A stretch of 64,000 bases of DNA from SG8-41 sp963802355 (GCA_963802355.1 CAWDIV010000028.1:1-64000); one strand, 5' to 3'; shown: positions 33,863 through 43,577, counted from the first letter of the stretch. A program made the numbers and translations. Notes: generated from the letters alone by a model not told the origin.

Positions 33863-34903
33863 CTATACCAACTCGCTGCGCGCAATCCGTGCACCCTCGC
33901 TCAGAGCCTTGAGCTTTCCGAACGCGGTCGCGCGCGGCAGGTACTTCATGCCACAGTCGGGCGCCAGGATGAGCCGATTCGCAGCGACGTGCTTCAAGCC
34001 GGTACGAATCCGGCCCGCAACCTCCTCTGCGGTCTCGATCGCCGGATTTCCGAGATCGATCACGCCAAGGATGATCTTCTTGTTCGTCAGCTCGGAGAGC
34101 ACACCGAAGTCGAGCCTGGGCTGAGCCGCCTCGATGGAGATCTGATTCGCGATGCTGTCCGCGAGCTGCGGCAGGAACGAATACCCAGTCGGTTTCTGGG
34201 TCCGCACGACCGCTGCGTATCCGAAACACAAGTGCACAACGGTTGTGACGCTGATGCCCTCTAGCGCACGGTTGATCGCGTTCACCGCATAACGCTTGGC
34301 GCCCTCGGGGTCGTTCCTCAGCCAGGGCTCGTCCAACTGGATCACATCGGCGCCCATCGCCTGCAGGTCGCGCGCTTCCTCGTTCACCGCGACGGCGAAG
34401 TCCATCGCCATCTCTTCGACGTCGCGATAAAACTCGTTCTTCGCCTGCTGCGTCATCGTGAAGGGACCCGGCAGCGTGGCCTTGACCGTGCGATCGGTAT
34501 TGGCGCGAAGAAACTCGAGGTCGCGCAATTCGACGGCGTGCGTCCGGCGGATCTTGCCGGTCACGCGCGGCACCACAGTCGCCTGCCCCGCACGATTCAT
34601 GACGATATCCGGATTGTCGGTATCGACACCGTCCAGCGCGGTCGCGAAATGGTTCGAATAGCTTTCGCGACGCATCTCGCCGTCAGTGATGACGTCGATG
34701 CCCGCGCGCTCCATGTCACGGATCGCAAGGAGGGTCGCATCGTCCTGCGCCTGCTCGAGAAACTCCGGAGCGACGCGCCACATCTCGCGCATACGCACGC
34801 GCGGCACGACCTTCGAGAGCATCGCGCGGTCGATCAGCCAGTCCGGCTGCGGGTAGCTGCCAACGACCGTGACGGGCAGCAGGTCCGGGACCGTAGGTTT
34901 CAT
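33863..34903 (-). CDS. MetE C-terminal-like methyltransferase (UROD/MetE fold)
   Basis: A 346-residue TIM-barrel protein like the C-terminal catalytic half of cobalamin-independent methionine synthase. The N-terminal VTVVGSYPQPDWLID is typical. Zinc ligands are suggested by VHLCFG (His and Cys), by a Glu in the LDEPWL block and by the late Cys in LAPDCGMKYLPR. It lacks the N-terminal MetE half, so it probably transfers methyl groups from a donor other than folate, or acts on a xenobiotic or thiol methyl compound. It stands alone on the minus strand, flanked by repeats. Confidence 0.88.
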   Translation of the reverse strand: MKPTVPDLLPVTVVGSYPQPDWLIDRAMLSKVVPRVRMREMWRVAPEFLEQAQDDATLLAIRDMERAGIDVITDGEMRRESYSNHFATALDGVDTDNPDIVMNRAGQATVVPRVTGKIRRTHAVELRDLEFLRANTDRTVKATLPGPFTMTQQAKNEFYRDVEEMAMDFAVAVNEEARDLQAMGADVIQLDEPWLRNDPEGAKRYAVNAINRALEGISVTTVVHLCFGYAAVVRTQKPTGYSFLPQLADSIANQISIEAAQPRLDFGVLSELTNKKIILGVIDLGNPAIETAEEVAGRIRTGLKHVAANRLILAPDCGMKYLPRATAFGKLKALSEGARIARSELV

Positions 34904-34913
34904 AAGGGAAGGG

Positions 34914-35199
34914 CGTGATAGGTGATAGGTGATAGGTGATAGAAACGTGTAGAAAAAGCCCCGTCAAGAATCACGCTTGGGATAGCATATCCTTGGAAGG
35001 CGAAAGGTGGAAGGAACGTAACGACGTCTCAGGTACGTCTCGGGTACCGCGTCTCAGATGCTGAGATGGGGATTCAAAAAGGGCGTGTGGCCTCGTTTCC
35101 AGAGCTTCCTTAAGGTCGGAGAAGCGCGATAGGTGATAGGTGTAGAAAGGCCCCCCGCCCGCGGGAGACTCATCACTTATCACCCATCACCTATCACGC
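34914..35199. repeat. Mixed repeat block: heptamers, 14-mers and inverted heptamers
   Basis: GTGATAG units at 34914-34940, degenerate 14-mers in minus orientation at 35022-35066 (ATCTGAGACGC, CCCGAGACGT, CCTGAGACGT), GCGATAGGTGATAGG at 35126-35141, and the inverted ATCACCCATCACCTATCACG at 35175-35199. It occupies the divergent gap between the MetE-like gene and the MFS gene. I see no gene in it. Confidence 0.75.
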
Positions 35200-35223
35200 T
35201 GTTGAGGCCGGGAGCGCGCGCGG

Positions 35224-36399
35224 ATGACGATATACCTGGTCGTGTTGATCTCGTTTCTGAGCCAGGCCGGGTTCGGTGGCAGCCGGGTCGCGGTGTCTCT
35301 CCATGCGCTGGAGTTGACCGACAATCAATTCGCGATCGGACTGGTGATAGCGCTCTACTCGCTGTGTCCGATGCTCCTGGCGATTGTCATCGGCAGATTT
35401 GCAGATCGGGCCTCGCCGCGGATGCTGGTGCTTACAGGCTCCGTCCTCATGACTGCGGCGCTGCTTCTGCCACCGCTCGTTTCCGGGATCGGTGTACTTT
35501 GCGTGGCAGCCTTCGTGCTGGGCTTTGCGCATCAGGTCTTCAGCCTCCCGTTGGAGGCGCTCGTAGGCGGCATCGGGGGTCCGGAGAAACGGGCCCGCAA
35601 CTATGCCCTGATAACCATGGCGTGGTCTGCCGCCAATTTTCTCGGGCCGATCGCGGCCGGATTCTCGATCGATCACATCGGCCAGCGGCAGGCCTATCTG
35701 GTGCTCGCTGCGTTTACGCTGGCGCCCATCCTGGTGCTGGCGTTCAAGCCGGGCTCGCTGCCCACGAAAGGCGAGAGGCACAAAGGCACCGGTCCGCGCG
35801 GCAGCGTACTGGAGTTGTGGCGCATGCCGTCGTTGCGCATCACGATGATTGCCGCCGGGATCGTCGGCTCGGCACAGGATCTGTTCCAGTTTTACATGCC
35901 GATCTATGGTCGCGCGATAGAACTTTCTGCCTCGGCAATCGGAACCATACTCGGAGTGACTTCGCTTGCCGCCTTCGTGATCCGGGCCATACTTCCGTTC
36001 CTCGCGCGAAAGGCGACCGAGGCGCAGATTCTGGGCAGCGCCATTTTCGTATCGGCTTTGGCGTTTCTGCTGTTCCCGTTCTTCGTCAATGCCTACGCCT
36101 TGGGGGCAATTGCCTTCCTGCTCGGGCTCGGAGTCGGTTGTGCCATGCCGATGACGATGTCGCTGCTCTATGCACTGGCCCCGGCGAACCGCCTGGCGGA
36201 GGCATTCGGGCTGCACAAGACAGTAAGAAACGCCACGCATCTGGTGGTCCCGCTCGTCTTCGGGAGCGTAGGCGCGGCATTCGGATTCACAGCGGTATTC
36301 TTATCGAACTCGGCGCTGCTGGCGACCGGTGGTCTCCTGCTGCGCAAAGTGGGCATGCCGCGATCGAGCGCTGTTAAGAGCGTGGTCCGTGAACCGTGA
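35224..36399 (+). CDS. MFS transporter
   Basis: A 391-residue integral membrane protein with about 12 hydrophobic segments, starting TIYLVVLISFLSQAGFGGSR. The loop between helices 2 and 3 holds GRFADRASPRMLVLTG, the usual MFS signature (GxxaDRxxxRxxl). A long charged loop divides the halves (KPGSLPTKGERHKGTGPRG), and the second half has an RKATEAQILG loop. Substrate not predictable; drug or organic-acid efflux and uptake carriers share this form. The start ATG at 35224 lies right after the repeat block. Confidence 0.9.
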   Translation: MTIYLVVLISFLSQAGFGGSRVAVSLHALELTDNQFAIGLVIALYSLCPMLLAIVIGRFADRASPRMLVLTGSVLMTAALLLPPLVSGIGVLCVAAFVLGFAHQVFSLPLEALVGGIGGPEKRARNYALITMAWSAANFLGPIAAGFSIDHIGQRQAYLVLAAFTLAPILVLAFKPGSLPTKGERHKGTGPRGSVLELWRMPSLRITMIAAGIVGSAQDLFQFYMPIYGRAIELSASAIGTILGVTSLAAFVIRAILPFLARKATEAQILGSAIFVSALAFLLFPFFVNAYALGAIAFLLGLGVGCAMPMTMSLLYALAPANRLAEAFGLHKTVRNATHLVVPLVFGSVGAAFGFTAVFLSNSALLATGGLLLRKVGMPRSSAVKSVVREP

Positions 36400-36464
36400 G
36401 CCGTAAGCCGAGCTGACGCCCCTAAGAGCGTGAGCCCGCAGTCCGTGATCACACCGGAAAACAG

Positions 36465-36640
36465 ACGGGATTAACAGGATGTACCGGATGAAAACGTGAA
36501 GCTCGGTTCAGCTTCTATCCTGGCCCATTCTGCCGGTGTCTTAAGACCAGTCGCTGACGGTAGCCCGGGGGAAGACAGTGCAATCCGGGGCAACTGTTCC
36601 CGGATTACGGCCTTCGGCCTTATCCGGGCTACGTTTGCTG
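36465..36640. repeat. GGGATTAACAGGATG element and a REP-like palindrome
   Basis: CAGACGGGATTAACAGGATG and about 50 bp after it match the element at 38738-38822. At 36561-36634, GTAGCCCGGGGGAAGACAGT is followed by the inverted CCTTATCCGGGCTACG, a palindrome of a type common in Proteobacteria. No gene is supported in 36400-36791. Confidence 0.7.
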
Positions 36641-36791
36641 ACGACTGAAGACACTTCCCTTCCCTTCCATCCTGGGCGGAAACGCATTATTCTGGAGTGG
36701 CGTTCACATTATGGAACCCAGTAACGCCACTCAGGGATGCCAATAAACCCGGGCATGAGACGCCGGGCAAACCCAAGACGAGGAGAAGATC

Positions 36792-37754
36792 ATGTTCCGC
36801 ATCGCTTGTGCTTCGCTCTTCGCCACACTGATCGCGCTGTCGGCGCCGCCGGCCGTTGCCGCCGAGAAATACCCGCTCAAGCCCGTCCGGCTCGTCATTC
36901 CATTCTCCCCGGGAGGCGGCACTGACGTTCTTGCCCGCGCGATCTCGGACAAGCTCACCGAAGCCCTCGGTGCCAACGTCATCGTAGACACACGCCCCGG
37001 CGCGGGCGGCACGCTCGGCTCCGGGATCGTCGCGAAGTCGGACCCGGACGGCTACACGCTCCTCTTCACCTCGGCGAGCCATACCTTCATCCCGGGCATC
37101 TACAAAGAGCTGCACTACGATCCGGTCAAGGATTTCAAATCCATCACGATGCTCGCATTGGCTCCGAACCTGCTGGTCGTGCATCCGTCGATGCCCGCGA
37201 CCAACCTCAAGCAGCTGATTGCGCTCGCCCGCCAGCGTCCTGGCGAGATCTATTACGGCTCCGCCGGGCGCGGCAGCAACCTGCACCTCACCACCGAGCT
37301 GTTCCTGTACATGGCCAAGATCAAGATGCTGCAGGTGAACTACAAGGGTGGCGGTCCCGCCATGATTGCCGTCATGAGCGGCGAAGTGCACGTGAACTTC
37401 CCGGGCATACAGTCCGCGCTCCCCTTCGTAAAATCGGGGAGGATGCGCGCGCTCGCGGTAAGCACCAAGAAACGGGCGGCGGCGCTGCCGGAACTCCCGT
37501 CGATCGACGAGGCGGGTGTGCCCGGATACGACAAGTCGGGCTGGTTCGGGTTATTCGCTCCGGCCGCGGTGCCGGAACCCATCGTTTCCCACATCTACAC
37601 GGCGGTGGCCAAGGTGCTCAAGGACCCCGACGTCCAGAAACGGCTGGCATCCGAAGGCGCCGTCGCCGTCGCCAATCCGCCGGCCGAGTTCGATGCGTTC
37701 GTGCGCGACGAGATCGCGACGTGGGCGAAGCTTATCCGCGAGATGAACCTGTGA
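36792..37754 (+). CDS. Bug/TctC-family solute-binding protein
   Basis: A 320-residue periplasmic binding protein. Signal peptide FRIACASLFATLIALSAPPA ends at AVAAEKYPLKPVRLVIPFSP. Motifs: TRPGAGGTLG, DPDGYTLLFTS, PGEIYYGSAG and VNYKGGG. GACGAGGAGAAGATC before the ATG is a strong binding site. The TauD-family gene starts 75 bp after its stop in the same direction. Binding protein plus dioxygenase suggests uptake and first attack on the same compound. The pair is bracketed by copies of the GGGATTAACAGGATG element. Confidence 0.93.
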   Translation: MFRIACASLFATLIALSAPPAVAAEKYPLKPVRLVIPFSPGGGTDVLARAISDKLTEALGANVIVDTRPGAGGTLGSGIVAKSDPDGYTLLFTSASHTFIPGIYKELHYDPVKDFKSITMLALAPNLLVVHPSMPATNLKQLIALARQRPGEIYYGSAGRGSNLHLTTELFLYMAKIKMLQVNYKGGGPAMIAVMSGEVHVNFPGIQSALPFVKSGRMRALAVSTKKRAAALPELPSIDEAGVPGYDKSGWFGLFAPAAVPEPIVSHIYTAVAKVLKDPDVQKRLASEGAVAVANPPAEFDAFVRDEIATWAKLIREMNL

Positions 37755-37828
37755 TCTAAGGGCGTGAGCCGTGAGAGGCGTATCATTACGGCAAAGGCAC
37801 GAATCACCCCCCGCTGGAGGATGAAACC

Positions 37829-38695
37829 ATGAATTACAGACTCAACGCGCTCACCAGTCACGAGACCGGCGCCGAGATCCGGGGGCTCGATCTGAAGGCG
37901 CCCGTCGGCGCCGAACTACGAAAAGCGCTCAATGCCGAGTTCGCGAAATACCACGTGCTGGTATTCCGGGACCAGAAGATGACGGCACCGGAGTTCGCCC
38001 ATGCAGGGGAAGTCTTCGGCGAGCTCATGTCGCACCATCACAAGAACGTACGCGCGGACGGGCATCCGGAAGTCTACGAGGTCCGCAACGAGCGGATTGC
38101 GCCGGACCAGTACCGGATCGCCGGCGCAACGTTCCACACCGATCATTCCAACCATCCCATTCCACCGAAGGCCACCGCGCTGCACCCGGTGTCGCTTCCG
38201 AGCTACGGCGGCGATACGCAGTTCGTCAACATGCACAACGCCTACGACGACCTGCCGGAAGCCATGAAGCGCCGCATCGACGGACTCAGGGCCGTGCACG
38301 TCTTCGAAAGCAAGTTCAGCCCGCGCAAGCTGCGCCCTCTCGACGAAAAAAGCCGCGAGGCGTTGCCGCCGCCCGGCATACACCCGCTGGTACGGATGCA
38401 TCCCGAGAACGGCCGCAAGGCGCTTTATCTCAATCCCGTGCGCATCGAATCCATCGTGGGCATGCCGGAGGACGAGGCGCTGGCGCTGGTCGCCGAATTG
38501 ATGACGCACGCCACGCAGAAAAAATACGAGTACCGCCATCAGTGGCGTTACGGCGACATGGTCATCTGGGACAATCGCAGCGTGATGCACCAGGCAAACG
38601 GCGACTACGACATGAACGAAACCCGCTACCTGTATCGCATCATGATTACGGGCGAACCGGTACTGGCGGCGGAGCCGGCTAGCGTAGCCGCCTGA
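37829..38695 (+). CDS. TauD/TfdA-family Fe(II)/2-oxoglutarate dioxygenase
   Basis: A 288-residue dioxygenase. The iron ligands are His103 and Asp105 in ATFHTDHSNHP and a distal His in DNRSVMHQANGDY; the 2-oxoglutarate-binding Arg is in TRYLYRIMITG. CTGGAGGATGAAACC precedes the ATG. It follows a Bug gene and probably shares its transcript. It differs from the dioxygenase at 18208 in active-site surroundings (HSNHP against MSAYACPP), so the two likely act on different compounds. Confidence 0.93.
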   Translation: MNYRLNALTSHETGAEIRGLDLKAPVGAELRKALNAEFAKYHVLVFRDQKMTAPEFAHAGEVFGELMSHHHKNVRADGHPEVYEVRNERIAPDQYRIAGATFHTDHSNHPIPPKATALHPVSLPSYGGDTQFVNMHNAYDDLPEAMKRRIDGLRAVHVFESKFSPRKLRPLDEKSREALPPPGIHPLVRMHPENGRKALYLNPVRIESIVGMPEDEALALVAELMTHATQKKYEYRHQWRYGDMVIWDNRSVMHQANGDYDMNETRYLYRIMITGEPVLAAEPASVAA

Positions 38696-38737
38696 CGCCC
38701 CGTTCGATCGTCGTTTTCCCCACTCGGCTGCCTTTAG

Positions 38738-38822
38738 AACAGACGGGATTAACAGGATGTACGGGATGAAAGCGTGAAACTCCGTTCAGGTTTTATCCTG
38801 TAAATCCTGTTCATCCTGTCGG
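38738..38822. repeat. GGGATTAACAGGATG element, second copy
   Basis: CAGACGGGATTAACAGGATG then TACGGGATGAAAGCGTGAAA and the inverted part TATCCTGTAAATCCTGTTCA. It matches 36465-36540 and has an internal ATCCTGT heptamer periodicity. Confidence 0.75.
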
Positions 38823-38954
38823 TGTTGTAAACAACCCAGAATACGCTTTCGGGCATGGCGTTGCAGGTGGTAAGCTGCCGCGCTGCGCGGGTTCGACGTG
38901 ATCGACGCGATCCGCTCGCCGCTTCACGATGCGGACGACCGAAGGAGGATCACC

Positions 38955-41561
38955 ATGGCAGCGCAGGGCGAGCGTTCAATTCCCAGCACCGGCACGCCCG
39001 CACCGGGGCCTCTCGCCGGCATCCGCGTCATCGAGCTGGCCGACGAGCAGGCCGAGTACTGCGGACTGACCCTTGCCGGATTGGGCGCGGAGGTCATCAA
39101 GGTCGAGCCGCCTGGCGGCAGTCCCACGCGCCGTATCGGCCCCTTCTATGAGGACAAGGAAGGTCCCGAGCGGTCGCTCTTCTTCTGGTACTACAACCGC
39201 GGCAAGAAATCGCTCGTGCTCGATCTCCAGCAGCAGAAGGACCGCGACCGCTTCCGCGCGCTCGTCGCGAGCGCCGATATCCTGCTCGAATCCACGCCGA
39301 AGGGAGAGCTCGACAAGCTCGGAATGAGCAAGGTGGCGATCGGCAGGGAATTCCCCACGCTGATTCATGCGCGCGTGTCGCCGTTCGGGGACGAGGGGCC
39401 ATGGGCGAACTTCAAGGCGTCGGACCTCGTGCATCTCGCGCTCGGCGGCGTCATGATGAATTGCGGCTACGACCCCGATCCGGCCGGCAAGTACGATCTG
39501 CCGCCGATCGCGCCGCAGATGTGGCACGCGTATCACGTCGCGGGAGAGCAGCTTTCTTTCACGCTCCTCGCCGCGCTGCTCTATCGCTTCCGTACGGGCA
39601 AAGGTCAACTCGTCTCGTGCGCGGTGCACGAGTCGGTTTCGAAATCCACCGAGGTCGATCTCATGACGTGGGTTATGCGGCGCGCGCTGGTGCTGCGCCA
39701 GACCTGCCGCCATGCCCGTGAATCCGTCTCGCCGAGCCCTTCCATCGCGCACACGAAAGACGGACGCTGGGTGATGGCGAGCCTGGGAAACCGCGCGGAT
39801 GACGGGGAGCGGCTGTTGAAGCTCCTCGAGCGCTACGGCTTGGCAGAGGGCTTCAGCGTGGAGCAGATGGCCGCGCCGAAAGGCGGACGCTTCGTTCCCG
39901 GCACCGGCCCGACGAAGGCGGGCCGCGACGAGGGCATGGAGGCCGTCCAGCGTTTCGTGCGTTCGTTCACTTACGAGAACATTCCATGGCGCGAAGCACA
40001 GGAACTGGGAATGCTCTGGGCGCCGCTTAGAAAGCCGCACGAGAATGCGGTCGATCCGCACTGGATCAAGCGCGGGAGCGTGACCGATGTCGAGCACCCG
40101 GAGCTGGGCAAGTCATTCCGCTATCCGACGAGCAAGTGGATTTCCACCGCGAACTCATGGGTGGTGGGGCGCCGCGCGCCGCTGCTGAATGAAGATGCCC
40201 AAGCGATCGAGCCGAAGGTGAAGCGCGAAACGCCGGTGATCGGCGCGAATGCGCGCGTCGATGCGAAAGAGCCGCCGTCGAAGCGCGGCAAGCCGTTTCC
40301 GCTGCACGGCATACGCATCGTCGACTTCTCGTGGTTCCTCGCGTCCGCCGGCGGCACGCGGTTCTTGAGCGCGTTCGGCGCCGAGAGCATCAAGATCGAG
40401 CTCAAGACTCATCCGGATACGCGGCTCGCCGCGATGGCCCCGATCGGCGGTCGCGAGGCACGGGACAAGGCCACGGCGCCGCTCCCCGGCGTGACCGACA
40501 TCAACCAAGGCGGACAATTCAACAACAAGAATCCCGGCAAGCGCGGCATCTCGCTCAACGTGAGGCATCCGAAAGGCCTCGAGATCGTGAGACGCCTCAT
40601 CGCCATGTCGGACATCGTCGCGGAAGGCTTCTCGCCGGGCGTGCTCGACAACTGGGGCCTGGGATATTCGGAGCTCAAGAAGATCAAGAAGGACATCATC
40701 TACGTCCAGCAGTCGGGCATGGGTGGGCAGGGCACCTACGGACGCTTCCGCACCGTCGGCCCGATCGCGAATGCGTTCGCGGGCCTGTCCGAGATGTCGG
40801 GATTGCCGGAGCCTGCGATGCCCGCGGGGTGGGGGTATTCGTATCTCGACTGGATGGGCGCCTTCAGCTTCTCGCTCGCGATGCTCTCCGCGCTCTTCCA
40901 CCGCGAGCGCACGGGCGAAGGGCAATGGATCGACGCGTCGCAGACCGAGGTCGGGCTCTTCATCAATGGTCCCGCGCTCCTCGACTGGTCAGCGAACGAT
41001 CGCGTGTGGACGCGCATCGGCAATCGCTCCCCATGGAAGCCCGCGGCGCCGCATAACGTCTATCCGTGCGCGGGTGACGACCGCTGGATCACGATCGCGT
41101 GCTTCACGGAAGCGGAATGGACCGCGTTCATCAAGCTCGCGGAGCATCCCGAGTGGGGCAAGGATCCGCGGTTCGCAACGCTGGCGGCGCGGCTCGCGCA
41201 CCAGGAAGCGCTCGATGCGCTGATACGGGATTGGACGAAATCGCGCGGTGACTACCAGATGATGCACGCCCTACAGCCAGCCGGCGTCCCGGCCGGCGTC
41301 TGTCAGCACGCAGGTGATCGCTGCGACAACGATCCACAGTTGAAGGCCCTCGAATGGCTGACCGAAGTGACCGGCACGGCAATCGGCCGGTGGCCGATCG
41401 CGGAGGTGCCGGTCAAGATGAGCGAGAGTCCCGCCTGGATCGGCGGGCGCATCGACCGCGGCGCGCCGTGCTACGGCGAGGACAACCATTACGTGTACGG
41501 CGAGCTGCTGGGAATGTCGTCGCAGGAGATCGACGGCTTGGCGGCCGAAGGCGTAATCTGA
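38955..41561 (+). CDS. Class III CoA-transferase with two fused CaiB/BaiF domains
   Basis: An 868-residue cytosolic protein made of two CoA-transferase family III domains. Domain 1 (about 15-420) starts PGPLAGIRVIELADEQAEYC and contains GLGAEVIKVEPPGGSPTR. Domain 2 (about 445-860) starts LHGIRIVDFSWFLASAGGTR and contains AFGAESIKIELKTHPDTR, with the GGxxxxxNPGKRGISLNV CoA-contact block. In both domains the segment after GxGQ, where the catalytic Asp usually lies, carries Glu (CAVHESV, DASQTEV). Usual members are about 400 residues and dimerise as linked rings, so this fusion may form the pair in one chain. GAAGGAGGATCACC decides the start. A second family member follows downstream. Confidence 0.9.
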   Translation: MAAQGERSIPSTGTPAPGPLAGIRVIELADEQAEYCGLTLAGLGAEVIKVEPPGGSPTRRIGPFYEDKEGPERSLFFWYYNRGKKSLVLDLQQQKDRDRFRALVASADILLESTPKGELDKLGMSKVAIGREFPTLIHARVSPFGDEGPWANFKASDLVHLALGGVMMNCGYDPDPAGKYDLPPIAPQMWHAYHVAGEQLSFTLLAALLYRFRTGKGQLVSCAVHESVSKSTEVDLMTWVMRRALVLRQTCRHARESVSPSPSIAHTKDGRWVMASLGNRADDGERLLKLLERYGLAEGFSVEQMAAPKGGRFVPGTGPTKAGRDEGMEAVQRFVRSFTYENIPWREAQELGMLWAPLRKPHENAVDPHWIKRGSVTDVEHPELGKSFRYPTSKWISTANSWVVGRRAPLLNEDAQAIEPKVKRETPVIGANARVDAKEPPSKRGKPFPLHGIRIVDFSWFLASAGGTRFLSAFGAESIKIELKTHPDTRLAAMAPIGGREARDKATAPLPGVTDINQGGQFNNKNPGKRGISLNVRHPKGLEIVRRLIAMSDIVAEGFSPGVLDNWGLGYSELKKIKKDIIYVQQSGMGGQGTYGRFRTVGPIANAFAGLSEMSGLPEPAMPAGWGYSYLDWMGAFSFSLAMLSALFHRERTGEGQWIDASQTEVGLFINGPALLDWSANDRVWTRIGNRSPWKPAAPHNVYPCAGDDRWITIACFTEAEWTAFIKLAEHPEWGKDPRFATLAARLAHQEALDALIRDWTKSRGDYQMMHALQPAGVPAGVCQHAGDRCDNDPQLKALEWLTEVTGTAIGRWPIAEVPVKMSESPAWIGGRIDRGAPCYGEDNHYVYGELLGMSSQEIDGLAAEGVI

Positions 41562-41586
41562 CTGGAAGTGGCCTCGAACACCCCAT

Positions 41587-41692
41587 TTGAGCCACAGATA
41601 CACACAGATAAATACGGATAAATTCAAACCTGAAATTCAAGATCATTTGGCCTTTGGTTTCATCTGTGTTCATCTGTGTTTATCTGTGGCTA
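41587..41692. repeat. CACAGATA-type inverted repeat
   Basis: GAGCCACAGATACACACAGA and following AAATACGG on the left arm face CATCTGTGTTCATCTGTGTT TATCTGTGGCTA on the right arm, with about 40 bp between. Similar arms bracket 56979-57286. It separates the two CoA-transferase genes. Confidence 0.8.
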
Positions 41693-41723
41693 GGTCCTGC
41701 TTTTCGTTTTTGAGGCAAGTTCC

Positions 41724-43128
41724 ATGATCAATGATGCTCTCCGCACGATTTTGCCGATCGCCGGCTGGCCCGAGGAACGCGCTCGGCGAGGTCGAGATTA
41801 CCGGCGGCAGCGATCCGATATTGCCGACGCCGTTCCGCCTCGCCGAGACCAGCACCGCCGCGCTCGCCGCGGTCGGTCTGGCCGTCTCCGATCTGTGGGA
41901 ATTGCGCACCGGGCGTCGCCAGGAGGTGGCGATCGATACCCGCCAGGCGACGGCCTCGCTCCGCAGCGGGCGTTATCTGAAGATGGGAGACACGCCCGTG
42001 GATTTCGGGCGCAACCCCGTAGTGGGTATCTATCCGGCGAAGAATGGGCGCTGGAGCTACCTCCATGGCAACTTCCCGCACCATCGGGCCGCCACGCTCG
42101 AAGTTCTCGGCGTGCCCGAAGATCCCGAGGCGGTGCGCAAAGCAGTGTCGCAGTGGGATGCCCTCGAGCTCGAGGAGGCGATCATCGCCGCGGGGAGCGC
42201 GGGAGGCATGGTGCGCACCATGGAAGAGTGGACGAAGCACCCGCAGGCCGCCGCGATCGCCTCGCTGCCACTCATGGAGATCGTCCAGATCGGCGACAGC
42301 GCGCCGGAGCCGCTGCCCAACGGCGATCGGCCGTTATCGGGTATCCGCGTGCTCGACCTGACGCGGGTCATCGCCGGGCCGACCTGTGCACGCACGCTCG
42401 CCGAGCACGGCGCCGACGTGCTGAAGATCACCGGAGCGCACCTGCCGAGCATCGGCCGCCAGGAATACGACACCGGCCACGGCAAGCTCTCCGCCCATCT
42501 CGATTTGCGCACGGAGAAGGACAAGGAGATCCTGCGCGGGCTCGCTCGCGAGGCCGACGTGTTCTCGCAAGGCTACCGGCCGGGAACTCTCGGCAATCGC
42601 GGCTTCTCGCCCGAGGCGCTGGCTCAAATGCGCCCGGGCATCGTCGTGGTCTCGCTGTGCGCCTTCAGTCATCTCGGGCCGTGGGCATCGCGCCGCGGCT
42701 TCGACACGGTGATTCAGAGCGTGAGCGGCATCGTCGCCCGCCAGGGCGAGCTCTTCCCCGGCGACAAACCGGGCCCGCAGTTCTATCCGGTCTCGGCGAT
42801 CGACTTCCTCACCGGCTACTTGATGGCGTTTGGTGCGATGGTGGCCCTTGCCCGCCGCGCGCGCGAAGGCGGCAGCTGGCTCGTGCGGATCTCGCTGGCG
42901 CAGGTGGGGCGCTGGCTCGTCGGGCGCGGCCAGGTACCGGAGGCCGACCTCAAGAATGTGCCGAAGGAATTTACCCCCGCGGAGCTCGAACGCTGGTCCA
43001 TGACGAGCGAAACGCCGCTGGGCCGGTTGCAGCATCTCGCGCCGGCGCTGCGCCTCTCCGAGACACCGCCCCGGTGGGACCGCCCCACGGTACCGCTCGG
43101 CTACCACGAGCCGGTGTGGCCGGCGTAA
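41724..43128 (+). pseudogene. Class III CoA-transferase, frameshift near codon 20
   Basis: The natural start MINDALRTILPIAGWPEERA is at 41724; one base too many near 41783 shifts the frame. The rest is a single long open frame from LGEVEITGGSDPILPTPFRL to the C-terminus YHEPVWPA at 43128. The CoA-transferase domain begins about residue 215 (PLSGIRVLDLTRVIAGPTCA) and includes AEHGADVLKITG. The N-terminal 200 residues form a degenerate second domain, as in other proteins of about 470 residues of this type. If the shift is a sequencing error the gene is functional and pairs with 38955-41561. Confidence 0.8.
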
Positions 43129-43183
43129 GATCGCTTCGCTTGAGAGACTAGAGGCTAGGGACTTGGGACTGTGGCGAAAGGAA

Positions 43184-43214
43184 GGTGCCAGGTACCTTAA
43201 GGTGTCAGGAACCT
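43184..43214. repeat. GGTGTCAGGAACC palindrome at a truncation point
   Basis: GGTGCCAGGTACCTT is followed directly by AAGGTGTCAGGAACCT. Immediately after it a truncated amidohydrolase begins in mid-protein, so the palindrome marks the break. Confidence 0.75.
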
Positions 43215-43577
43215 GCGCAGGCGATGCGCTTCATGGCCGGCTTTCTCGCCGGCGGCTGGCTGCCGTTCTGGGTTCGGCGCATGGATGAGCAGGTGAGTTA
43301 TGTCGGCCGCACCGCCAGGCTCAAGCATTTACCCAGCGAGCATTTCGCCGCGGGGCGGGTGTTCTGCAACATCGAGGCGCACGAGCCCGAGCCGATGTTC
43401 AGCATGGTCACCGGCGCGCTCGGCGACGGAGTGCTGATGTTCGGCTCGGACTACCCGCACTACGAATCCTGGTTCCCCCACTCGATCGACAAGATCCTCG
43501 AGTGGGCTAGCCTCGGGCAGGAAGTCCGGCGCAAGCTCTTCTGGGAGAACGCGACGCGCTGCTTCAAGCAGACCTAG
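43215..43577 (+). pseudogene. C-terminal fragment of a PF04909-type amidohydrolase
   Basis: About 120 residues of the C-terminal barrel remain: AMRFMAGFLAGGWLPFWVRR, then the metal-Asp block GDGVLMFGSDYPHYESWFPH and the end FWENATRCFKQT. The block matches the amidohydrolases at 23921 and 49277. The N-terminal two thirds, with the HxH metal site, are absent; the 5' boundary is the GGTGTCAGGAACC palindrome. Confidence 0.82.
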
